Assembly: GCA_012515725.1 (NCBI GenBank)
Contig: JAAYXU010000045.1
Location: 1 to 6,642 of the forward strand
Origin: Clostridiales bacterium
Lineage (GTDB): Bacteria > Bacillota > Clostridia > Christensenellales > UMGS416
Length of the DNA stretch: 6,642 bases
Direction: 5' to 3'
The position numbers and the translations under genes are program-made. The notes below the pieces were generated by a model. The model saw only the letters and a program-made list of their open reading frames with translations. It searched no databases and was not told the DNA's origin. The first letter of the stretch is position 1. Each line of letters begins with the position of its first letter. This document shows, piece after piece, positions 1 through 5,426 of this stretch.

Positions 1-345
1 CGCCGCGGCTGCGGCAATTCCCGTCAGCGCTCCCACCAGCTCAGGATCGCGTCCCGGAAAGAGGCGCGCGCCCAGCATCACGCCCGCCACCACCCCGGTA
101 ACGAGCGCCACGAGCGGCAGGCCATAGAGGAGCAGCGTCGACAGCAGGAAATACGAATCATCCATGGTCAGCGCGACCCTGTCACCGGGCTTGACGTCAA
201 AGGGTACGTTCACGATGAGCTCCATGACGTTCTGGTTTTTGAGCATACCGCACGCGCCGCATCGCTCGCAGGCGCTTCTTCGATTGAAATGAACGGTCGC
301 GGCGCGCCCCTCGACGCGTACGACCGTGCCGATCTCACGTGGCAT
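1..345 (-). CDS. rseC: RseC/MucC-family membrane protein, partial (C-terminus beyond window)
   Basis: Reading in from position 345 gives 115 residues without a stop up to the window edge, so the C-terminus is missing. The N-terminal half is a small soluble domain starting MPREIGTVVRVEG with a cysteine cluster CxxCxxC at residues 26-32 (C26, C29, C32), then a conserved-looking VKPGDRVAL stretch. A first membrane helix spans about residues 66-92 and a second begins near 103. This cysteine cluster followed by two helices is the pattern of the RseC/MucC family. In E. coli, RseC assists the Rnf-like complex that re-reduces SoxR and also affects the sigma-E regulator RseB; its role in Bacillota is not established. 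The start is fixed by a strong Shine-Dalgarno, AGGAGGAGA at 351-359. The start codon overlaps the end of tcdA by 11 bp, so it is the fourth gene of the hisS operon. Family assignment is by recognition of the pattern, not by alignment. Confidence 0.8.
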   Translation of the reverse strand, partial: MPREIGTVVRVEGRAATVHFNRRSACERCGACGMLKNQNVMELIVNVPFDVKPGDRVALTMDDSYFLLSTLLLYGLPLVALVTGVVAGVMLGARLFPGRDPELVGALTGIAAAAA

Positions 346-1057
346 CGGACTCTCCTCCTGTTGCGGCAAGCCGCATAACGACATGGCGGGCCAGCAGCAG
401 CCCGGCCGCAGCGGTCACGAATACCGCGCTGCCGCCTATGTGTTTATTGTTCTCGGGGTCAAGCCGCGTCGGTACCGGCTGTTCCCTAGAGCACACGACA
501 TCCAGCGTGGTGACTCCCAGCTGACGCAGCCGCTTGCGCATCCGCCTAGCCATCGGGTCATACTGCGTGCTGAAAAGATCGACGCACGCTAGCTGTGTGG
601 GATCAAGGCGGCACGCCGCGCCCGCTGATGAGACGATGGGTATGCCCCGCTCCCGGCAGGCGGTGATCAGGGCTATTTTCGCGTTCATGTAGTCGATGGC
701 GTCCACGACGTAATCGGTCGGTTCGTTCAGGAACGCGTCCACGGTTTCAGGCGTGACGTAGCGGGCGACGGCGCGAACCGCAAGATCCGGGTTAATATTG
801 AGCAACCGCTCTGCCATTGCTTCGGCTTTAAGGCGGCCCAGTGTCCGTGTATCGGCAACGATCTGCCGGTTGATGTTGCTCCTCTGTACGATGTCGCCGT
901 CTATGAGCGTAAGCGCGCCTACGCCGCATCGGGCCAACGCCTCCGTGGCCTGTCCCCCGACTCCGCCCAGTCCCACCACCGTCACATGGCTGCAGGCCAC
1001 ACGGGAGGCCGCGTCGCTTCCCACCAGCAGCGCGAAGCGCTCAAAAGCGTCATTCAT
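335..1057 (-). CDS. tcdA: tRNA threonylcarbamoyladenosine dehydratase TcdA (E1-like ThiF/MoeB fold)
   Basis: This 240-aa protein uses ATP to dehydrate N6-threonylcarbamoyladenosine (t6A) at tRNA position 37 to the cyclic form ct6A, which improves decoding of ANN codons. The ThiF/E1 fold is clear: nucleotide-binding GLGGVG at residues 29-34, the acidic pair D53 and D55, SNINRQ at 60-65 with the ATP-contacting Arg, K77, and VDAIDYMNAK at 118-127. The C-terminal GGSAVF (208-213) and the following hydrophobic helix also match the YgdL/CsdL/YrvM subgroup rather than MoeB or ThiF. I chose the ATG at 1057 over one 16 codons upstream because MNDAFERF begins like family members and the extra residues lie wholly inside aspS. 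It overlaps the aspS stop by 8 bp (ATGAATGA). No strong Shine-Dalgarno precedes it, so translation is probably coupled to aspS. Length is close to the usual 240-270 aa. Confidence 0.9.
   Translation of the reverse strand: MNDAFERFALLVGSDAASRVACSHVTVVGLGGVGGQATEALARCGVGALTLIDGDIVQRSNINRQIVADTRTLGRLKAEAMAERLLNINPDLAVRAVARYVTPETVDAFLNEPTDYVVDAIDYMNAKIALITACRERGIPIVSSAGAACRLDPTQLACVDLFSTQYDPMARRMRKRLRQLGVTTLDVVCSREQPVPTRLDPENNKHIGGSAVFVTAAAGLLLARHVVMRLAATGGESDAT
351..359 (-). promoter_or_regulatory. Strong ribosome binding site of rseC inside tcdA
   Basis: AGGAGGAGA lies 5 nt upstream of the rseC ATG, within the last codons of tcdA. It allows rseC its own initiation despite the 11-bp overlap, and supports 345 as the start. 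Confidence 0.85.
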
Positions 1058-2852
1058 CGTGTTTCGCGTCGCCCTGCGCGACGGCCGCGATCGACAGCTC
1101 CGCAAGCTGGCGCGGATCGACCGGGCCTGGCGCGTCGGTCATGAGGCACGAAGCGCTCTGTACCTTCGGAAATGCGATCGCGTCGCGGATGGAATCCCGC
1201 CCCGACATCAGCATCACTAGCCTGTCAAGCCCGTAGGCCAGGCCGCCGTGGGGCGGAGCGCCATACCGGAACGCCGTCAGAAGGAATCCAAACCGCTCCA
1301 TGGCCTCGCGTTCGCCGATTCCCAGCGTCTCGAAAACCCGCTGCTGCACGTCCCGGCGGTGTATGCGGATGCTGCCCCCGCCGATCTCGCTGCCATTGAG
1401 CACGATATCGTAGGCTTTGGCCCGCACCCTGCCGGGCTCTGAGGCAAGAAGCGGCATATCTTCGTCGAGCGGCGCGGTGAACGGATGATGCATCGCCACG
1501 TACCGCCCTTCTTCGGCGCTGTACTCGAACATCGGAAAATGTGTGACCCATAAAAAATCTAGCCTTCCCGGGTCTATGAGGTTCAGGCGGCGGCCCAGCT
1601 CCAGCCGAAGCTGCCCCAGCGCCGTCTGCGCGACTCGCCGCTCGTCGGCCACGATGAACACGGTGTCCCCGGCCGACGCACGGCATGCCGCGACAATGCG
1701 CGCCGTCTCGTCGGCGGTCAGAAACTTCGCGATCGGAGAGCGGACGCCGCCCTCCTCGACGATCAGCGTCGCCAGCCCGTGCGCGCCGTATGTCCTGACG
1801 ATCTCTCCCAGCTCGTCGATCTGCCTTCTCGGGAAGGAAGCAAGCGCTCCGGGTACGGTCAGCGCGCACACCGCGCCGCCCTTTTCGATCGTATCGGCGA
1901 ACACCCTAAATCCGCAACCCGCCGCCGCCTTGCTCATATCGATTAGCTCCAGTCCGAACCGTGTGTCGGGCTTGTCAGAGCCGTAGCGCGCCATCGCCTG
2001 CTCGTATGTAAGCCGCGGGAACCGCTCGGAAATCTCCCGGCCCAGTACCGCCCGGAAAACATGGCGCAGCAGCGACTCGTTGAGCGCCATCACGTCGTCC
2101 TCGCCAACGAAGGAAAGTTCCATATCGATCTGCGTGAACTCGGGCTGGCGGTCGGCGCGCAGATCCTCGTCCCGGAAGCACTTAGCGATCTGGTAGTACC
2201 GGTCGAATCCCGCCACCATCAGAAGCTGCTTAAAAAGCTGCGGAGACTGGGGCAACGCGTAGAATGAGCCGGGATGCACGCGGCTTGGAACCAGATAGTC
2301 TCGCGCCCCCTCGGGCGTTCTGCGGGTCAGTATTGGGGTCTCTATGTCGAGGAACCCCTCGCCGTCCAGAAACTCCCGCACCGCGCGTGTCACCGCGTGC
2401 TTCATCGCAATAAGCGATTGGAGCTCGGGCCGCCGCAGATCAAGATACCGATACCGGAGCCGCAGCGCTTCGGCGACCTTTTCGTCGCCTATCGTGAAGG
2501 GGGGCGTTTCGGATTCGTTGAGTGTGACAAGCTCCCGGGCGATCACCTCGACGGCTCCCGTCGCGAGCTCCGCGTTGACGTTCTCAGCCGATCTGGCCGC
2601 GACCTGCCCGCGAACCGCGATGACGAATTCGCCGCGCAAAGATTCCGCCTGCGCGAAGAGCGCCGCGTCGCGGGACTGGTCGAACACCACCTGAATGATG
2701 CCGCTGCGATCCCGCAGCCATACGAACAGAAGGCTTCCCAGATCGCGCCGCCTGTGGACCCATCCCATCAGCGTAACTTGCGCGCCCGCGTCCTTCAATC
2801 CATATCCGGCGCACAGGCCGGTTCGCTTCCAGGTATCCGGATACTCATTCAT
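1050..2852 (-). CDS. aspS: Aspartyl-tRNA synthetase, bacterial type with GAD insertion
   Basis: This 600-aa cytoplasmic class IIb enzyme attaches aspartate to tRNA(Asp). An N-terminal OB-fold anticodon-binding domain (about 1-110, with GWVHRRRDLGSLLF at 30-43) precedes the class II catalytic core. The core has the RYRYLDLRRPE segment (133-143), the PEGARDYLVPSR and ALPQSPQLFKQLL segments (180-211), motif 2 FRDEDLRADRQPEFTQID at 226-243, and motif 3 GLAYGLDRLVML at 537-548. A bacterial-type GAD insertion lies at roughly 300-415. Length is typical (about 590-600 aa). Leu38 is the residue seen in discriminating enzymes such as E. coli AspRS, where the non-discriminating Pseudomonas enzyme has His; E90 sits where E. 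coli has Lys and Pseudomonas Gly, so tRNA(Asn) specificity is unresolved. The start is supported by GGAGGAG at 2857-2863. The gene overlaps hisS upstream and tcdA downstream by 8 bp each. Confidence 0.97.
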   Translation of the reverse strand: MNEYPDTWKRTGLCAGYGLKDAGAQVTLMGWVHRRRDLGSLLFVWLRDRSGIIQVVFDQSRDAALFAQAESLRGEFVIAVRGQVAARSAENVNAELATGAVEVIARELVTLNESETPPFTIGDEKVAEALRLRYRYLDLRRPELQSLIAMKHAVTRAVREFLDGEGFLDIETPILTRRTPEGARDYLVPSRVHPGSFYALPQSPQLFKQLLMVAGFDRYYQIAKCFRDEDLRADRQPEFTQIDMELSFVGEDDVMALNESLLRHVFRAVLGREISERFPRLTYEQAMARYGSDKPDTRFGLELIDMSKAAAGCGFRVFADTIEKGGAVCALTVPGALASFPRRQIDELGEIVRTYGAHGLATLIVEEGGVRSPIAKFLTADETARIVAACRASAGDTVFIVADERRVAQTALGQLRLELGRRLNLIDPGRLDFLWVTHFPMFEYSAEEGRYVAMHHPFTAPLDEDMPLLASEPGRVRAKAYDIVLNGSEIGGGSIRIHRRDVQQRVFETLGIGEREAMERFGFLLTAFRYGAPPHGGLAYGLDRLVMLMSGRDSIRDAIAFPKVQSASCLMTDAPGPVDPRQLAELSIAAVAQGDAKHDE

Positions 2853-4125
2853 ATGGCTCCTCCAACGCTTTTCTGAGCGTATTCATGAGCGCGTCCGCCG
2901 GAATGCATTGTTCCCTGCTGCGCGCCATTTCCCGCAGCCGCACCGTGCCCGCGGAGAGCTCATCCTCGCCGATGACCACTGTAAACCGGCACCCGAGCCG
3001 GTCGGCGAACTTAAACTGAGCTTTCGCGCTGCGCTCCGCATGGTCGAGATCGGCACGGATCCCCGCCTCACGAAGTCCGCCCACAGTCCGGACAGCTTCC
3101 AGGCGAGCCGGTTCTCCCAGCGCTACGACGAATACGTCCAGGAGTCCTGGATCGGGCGCTTCCACCCCCCGCTTTTCCATTAGCATGAGCAGACGCTCCA
3201 TACCCATGCCAAAGCCTATACCCGGCGTGGGCGGGCCGCCCACCTCGGATATCAGGCCATCGTAGCGTCCACCGCCGCACACGGTGCTCTGCGCGCCGAT
3301 CTCGGTGGCGATGATCTCGAAAACCGTCCTAGTATAGTAATCAAGTCCCCGCACGATGCGCGGATCCACGATATAGTCGATCCCAAGCGATTGAAGGTAC
3401 TCTTTCAGTCGCCCGAAATGATCGGCGCAGCTCTCGCACAGGCTGTCAAGCACGCTGGGTGCGCCGTCCACCAGCGCTCGGCATCCCTCAGCCTTGCAGT
3501 CCAGGAGCCGTAGCGGGTTGCGCTCGTACCGCTCGCTGCAAATGGGGCACATCCGCTCCCTGTGATCGCCGTAATACACACGGAGCTTGCGCTGGTACTC
3601 GGGACGGCATTCGGGACAGCCGATGCTGTTGATGTGCGCCTGCATCTTCCCCAGCCCCAGCCGAGACAGTACATTAAGGGCCAGCGCGATCACCTCGGCG
3701 TCCGCGGTGGGCGATGCTGCGCCAAAGACCTCTATGCCAAACTGATGGTGCTCCCTCAGACGCCCCGCCTGGGGCCGCTCGTAGCGAAATACCGGCGAGT
3801 ACAGATAATACATCTTCTGTGGCAGAGGTTTTGCGTACAGGCCGTGCTCGACGAAGGCCCGCGCTACTCCGGCGGTCCCTTCGGGCTTGAGCGTAACGCT
3901 GCGCCCGCCCTTGTCGAGGAACGTGTACATTTCCTTTTGCACTATATCGGTCGTATCGCCCACGCTGCGCGTAAAGAGCTCGGTATGCTCGAACGTAGGC
4001 ATCCGCACCTCCCGGTAACCGAATAACGCGCAGACAGTGCGCATGGCGTCCTCGATGAAATGCCAGCGATGAGTGTCCTCTGCGAGCAGATCCTGCGTAC
4101 CTTTGGGCGCTTTTGTGATGAGCAT
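2845..4125 (-). CDS. hisS: Histidyl-tRNA synthetase with cysteine-rich insertion
   Basis: This 426-aa cytoplasmic class IIa enzyme charges tRNA(His) with histidine. The N-terminus has the typical APKGTQD opening and motif 1 region (to about 60). Motif 2 is around YSPVFRYERPQAGRLREHHQ (109-128). The histidine-specific signature RGLDYYTRTVFE is at 259-270, with a Gly-rich CGGGRYDGL at 283-291. Motif 3 is GIGFGMGMERLLML at 302-315. The C-terminal anticodon-binding domain runs from about 328 to the end. The insertion domain holds eight cysteines: C170/C173, C193/C196, C210, C215 and C230/C233. This suggests bound zinc and is, as I recall, common in clostridial HisRS. The frame is open to 4260, but the start is placed at 4125: AAGGAGG stands 7 nt upstream, residues from there match the family start, and the longer version would begin upstream of the predicted transcription start. 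Confidence 0.96.
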   Translation of the reverse strand: MLITKAPKGTQDLLAEDTHRWHFIEDAMRTVCALFGYREVRMPTFEHTELFTRSVGDTTDIVQKEMYTFLDKGGRSVTLKPEGTAGVARAFVEHGLYAKPLPQKMYYLYSPVFRYERPQAGRLREHHQFGIEVFGAASPTADAEVIALALNVLSRLGLGKMQAHINSIGCPECRPEYQRKLRVYYGDHRERMCPICSERYERNPLRLLDCKAEGCRALVDGAPSVLDSLCESCADHFGRLKEYLQSLGIDYIVDPRIVRGLDYYTRTVFEIIATEIGAQSTVCGGGRYDGLISEVGGPPTPGIGFGMGMERLLMLMEKRGVEAPDPGLLDVFVVALGEPARLEAVRTVGGLREAGIRADLDHAERSAKAQFKFADRLGCRFTVVIGEDELSAGTVRLREMARSREQCIPADALMNTLRKALEEPYE

Positions 4126-4132
4126 GGGGCGA

Positions 4133-4139
4133 CCTCCTT
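4133..4139 (-). promoter_or_regulatory. Ribosome binding site that fixes the hisS start
   Basis: AAGGAGG is a near-perfect Shine-Dalgarno, with a 7-nt spacer (TCGCCCC) to the ATG at 4125. It decides against the two upstream in-frame Met codons (at 4164 and 4260), neither of which has such a site. Confidence 0.9.
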
Positions 4140-4157
4140 CTCCGCTATCGTTTGTTA

Positions 4158-4203
4158 CCGCCATCGGTTTTATAATAGAATAAACGCCTCCGGCCGATGG
4201 CGG
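4158..4203 (-). promoter_or_regulatory. Hairpin in the hisS 5' leader
   Basis: A perfect 10-bp inverted repeat, CCGCCATCGG (read on the minus strand at 4203-4194) and CCGATGGCGG (4167-4158), encloses a 26-nt AT-rich loop. It lies inside the predicted leader, about 27 nt after the transcription start and 32 nt before the hisS ATG. No U-tract follows, so it is not an intrinsic terminator. The T-box core sequence that commonly controls Bacillota synthetase operons is absent from the leader. The hairpin may stabilise the mRNA or bind a regulator; that role is inference. Confidence 0.55.
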
Positions 4204-4236
4204 ACGGGGCGGATACGCGGGCTTTTGAGCTTTTTC

Positions 4237-4265
4237 ATTATACAAATCCGGTATCCACATGTCAA
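4237..4265 (-). promoter_or_regulatory. Consensus sigma-A promoter of the hisS-aspS-tcdA-rseC operon
   Basis: On the minus strand a perfect -35 TTGACA (4265-4260) and perfect -10 TATAAT (4242-4237) are separated by exactly 17 nt. Transcription would start near 4230, giving a leader of about 105 nt. A full-consensus promoter fits strong constitutive expression of two essential synthetases. Confidence 0.9.
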
Positions 4266-4343
4266 CCTTACCCGGCCCGGATATTTGACCTGGCCCAGCA
4301 CTAGCTTAAGCTGACTACCTTTCAAGTTAACACGTAAATCTTA

Positions 4344-4381
4344 AGTTTTATGCCAGGTAAACAGTTTTGTACCGGGCAAAC
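4344..4381. repeat. Tandem 19-nt imperfect direct repeat next to a promoter
   Basis: Copy 1 (4344-4362) and copy 2 (4363-4381) abut with no gap and agree at 15 of 19 positions. Both start AGTTTT and end AAAC. The four differences (repeat positions 7, 9, 12 and 15) are all transitions. The second copy ends one base before the -35 of the rightward promoter, where an activator site or repeated operator would be expected. No known binding site is recognised. Confidence 0.6.
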
Positions 4382-4410
4382 TTGCGGAACGCTCTCGCAC
4401 ATGCTAGAAT
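4382..4410 (+). promoter_or_regulatory. Probable promoter of the 180-aa membrane protein gene
   Basis: The -10 TAGAAT (4405-4410) is preceded by an extended TGC (4402-4404). The -35 TTGCGG (4382-4387) is weak, and the spacer is 17 nt. Transcription would begin near 4418. A Shine-Dalgarno AGAGGAG follows at 4422-4428, 6 nt before the ATG. The weak -35 directly beside the tandem repeat is compatible with regulated use. Confidence 0.6.
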
Positions 4411-4434
4411 ACCTGTGACAGAGAGGAGTCCGCG

Positions 4435-4977
4435 ATGAATAATATTTGGATCGGATTTATCTTTATATTTCTGGATTTCAATCTCGATATCAACGCGTCG
4501 CGCATTGGCCTCATCCCGGACTTCGTAGGTTATATACTCATGCTCAGGGGCCTCGCGGAAATGGCACAGGAAAGCCCGCGCTTCGAGCAGGCCCGGCCTT
4601 ACGCGGTGGGCATGACGATCTATACCGCGATGCTCTACGCTCTGGATCTCTTCGGGTTTTCATTCGCAGGCGGCGGATACCTGGCATATCTGCTGGGTCT
4701 GGCCTCTACGGCGATATCGCTCTTTATCAGCTATCTCATCGTGATGGGCGTGCGGGACATCGAAAACCAAACGGGTCGGAGTCTTCGTTCCGAGCCGCTT
4801 TATAGCGCATGGAAAGTAATGGCCGTTCTCTCGGCTGCGCTGTACATACTCATTCTGATTCCCGTACTGGGCATACTGTGTCTCATCTTGGGGTTCATTA
4901 TCTATATCTTTTTCCTGTACAGCTTTAACCAGTCAAAGAATCTTTATTATCAGCGCCCGCTTGGTGCCGGGGTATGA
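4435..4977 (+). CDS. Polytopic membrane protein of unknown function (180 aa)
   Basis: I do not recognise a named family. The protein is strongly hydrophobic, with probable membrane segments near residues 4-18, 25-40, 58-78, 82-106 and 127-164, the last long enough for two helices. A distinctive N-terminal part reads FLDFNLDIN (12-20) followed by IGLIPDFVGY (24-33). I have a vague memory of similar short membrane proteins in Clostridia genomes, but cannot name a Pfam entry. A polar loop (107-124) separates the fourth segment from the last hydrophobic block, and the end is basic and polar (NQSKNLYYQR). There is no signal peptide cleavage motif. The start is well supported by AGAGGAG 6 nt upstream. 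It has its own probable promoter and is followed after 58 bp by tRNA-Arg. No terminator is seen between them, so some readthrough into the tRNA is possible. It is surely a real gene; function is unknown. Confidence 0.85.
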   Translation: MNNIWIGFIFIFLDFNLDINASRIGLIPDFVGYILMLRGLAEMAQESPRFEQARPYAVGMTIYTAMLYALDLFGFSFAGGGYLAYLLGLASTAISLFISYLIVMGVRDIENQTGRSLRSEPLYSAWKVMAVLSAALYILILIPVLGILCLILGFIIYIFFLYSFNQSKNLYYQRPLGAGV

Positions 4978-4990
4978 TCGAAAATAATGC

Positions 4991-5019
4991 TTTTCATTTA
5001 CCCGTAAAGATGGTATAAT
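4991..5019 (+). promoter_or_regulatory. Promoter of tRNA-Arg(CCG)
   Basis: A perfect -10 TATAAT (5014-5019) with an extended TGG just upstream, and a -35-like TTTTCA (4991-4996; 4 of 6 matches) at 17-nt spacing. The start would lie about 10 nt before the mature tRNA 5' end at 5036, as expected for a short tRNA leader trimmed by RNase P. Confidence 0.75.
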
Positions 5020-5035
5020 GCTTCACGCACGATTT

Positions 5036-5111
5036 GCGCCCGTAGCTCAGCGGATAGAGCGTTCGGCTCCGGACCGAAAGGCCGCAGGTTCAATTCCTGC
5101 CGGGCGCGCCA
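5036..5111 (+). tRNA. tRNA-Arg, anticodon CCG
   Basis: A complete 76-nt cloverleaf. The acceptor GCGCCCG (5036-5042) pairs fully with CGGGCGC (5101-5107), followed by discriminator G and an encoded CCA (5109-5111). The D stem is GCTC/GAGC. The anticodon stem TTCGG/CCGAA closes the loop CTCCGGA with anticodon CCG at 5069-5071. The T stem is GCAGG/CCTGC with loop TTCAATT. It reads the arginine codon CGG, in keeping with the GC-rich codon use of neighbouring genes. It has its own promoter and terminator, so it is transcribed as a single unit. Confidence 0.97.
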
Positions 5112-5114
5112 ACT

Positions 5115-5140
5115 AAACCGCTGTTAAAGGCGGTTTTTAT
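5115..5140 (+). terminator. Rho-independent terminator of tRNA-Arg
   Basis: Stem AAACCGC (5115-5121) pairs with GCGGTTT (5130-5136) around an 8-nt loop, followed by a T-rich tail (TTTTTATT). It begins 4 nt after the CCA. The stem also reads on the minus strand with a poorer U-tract, so it may weakly stop transcripts arriving from nfeD. Confidence 0.85.
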
Positions 5141-5351
5141 TCGTTTGCACAGTGTCCTCCTCTGCGATTTCACAAGCATCCAGATCAAATTTCTTTTCGT
5201 TATATATTTTGTATTCTAGCATCAGTTTCATTTTTTCATAATCGTTTTTAAGCACAGATGCTGGATCCGTCAAACATATAAAGTAGTAATTAATCGCATA
5301 TAAAAGAACAGAACACGTACAACATGGCGGTGTTCTTGACCGGTATCGTGC
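5124..5351 (-). pseudogene. AT-rich coding remnant of unknown origin
   Basis: On the minus strand the frame from 5351 to a TAA at 5126-5124 is open for 75 codons. From about 5297 onward it looks like real protein: YAINYYFICLTDPASVL, then a Lys/Glu-rich helical stretch ending LDACEIAEE. No ATG opens it. The only candidates are a TTG at 5273 and ATG at 5231, neither with a convincing ribosome site. A second frame upstream also reads plausibly (GVLPKRTKQLFCDAVV, roughly 5404-5357) and stays open to a TGA at 5272-5270, so the two may be pieces of one frameshifted gene. The tail runs into the tRNA terminator. GC over 5161-5340 is 33%, far below the neighbours, which suggests acquired DNA. I recognise no family. 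It could instead be non-coding AT-rich sequence. Confidence 0.35.
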
Positions 5352-5426
5352 TTATCAGTAACAACCGCATCGCAGAACAGCTGCTTAGTCCGTTTCGGTA
5401 GAACACCGTAGTGCGGGATATTCTCC
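5141..5426. other. AT-rich gap between tRNA-Arg and nfeD
   Basis: This segment lies at the 3' ends of two convergent units, tRNA-Arg (plus) and nfeD (minus). It contains the coding remnant described above and a 9-bp inverted repeat, CGGTGTTCT (5328-5336) and AGAACACCG (5400-5408). I found no copy of the tRNA 3' end that would mark an attachment site, no transposase and no clear terminator for nfeD. Confidence 0.5.

Larger units (their letters stand above)
4126..4434. other. Divergent intergenic region between hisS and the 180-aa membrane protein gene
   Basis: This 309-bp gap holds the hisS leader hairpin and promoter on the left, a repeat-rich AT-leaning centre, and the promoter of the rightward gene. 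Besides the 19-nt tandem repeat listed separately, it has a 10-bp palindrome AGCTTAAGCT at 4303-4312 and two related 11-mers, ACCCGGCCCGG (4270-4280) and ACCTGGCCCAG (4288-4298), spaced 18 nt apart and so on the same helix face only approximately. The 7-mers ACCTGGC (4288-4294) and GCCAGGT (4352-4358) form a long-range inverted repeat. I see no convincing small ORF or RNA gene. Confidence 0.6.

Noticed and set aside
1225..1869. Large minus-strand open frame inside aspS
   Set aside because: Arg-rich, low-diversity translation in a GC-rich region, fully inside the well-supported aspS frame; a shadow frame.
2274..2876. Plus-strand 200-codon open frame opposite aspS
   Set aside because: Antisense to conserved AspRS codons, no ribosome site, no recognisable domain.
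4171..4176. Plus-strand TATAAT as a promoter
   Set aside because: No -35 at proper spacing; it is the AT-rich loop of the hisS leader hairpin on the other strand.
4126..4260. Longer hisS start at 4260 (45 extra residues)
   Set aside because: The added residues do not resemble HisRS, the stretch lies upstream of or across the predicted promoter -10, and AAGGAGG sits correctly only for the ATG at 4125.
5052..5110. tRNA 3' end duplicated downstream as an attachment site
   Set aside because: I looked for a second copy of the T-arm/acceptor sequence between 5112 and 5426 and found none; no integrase is present either.
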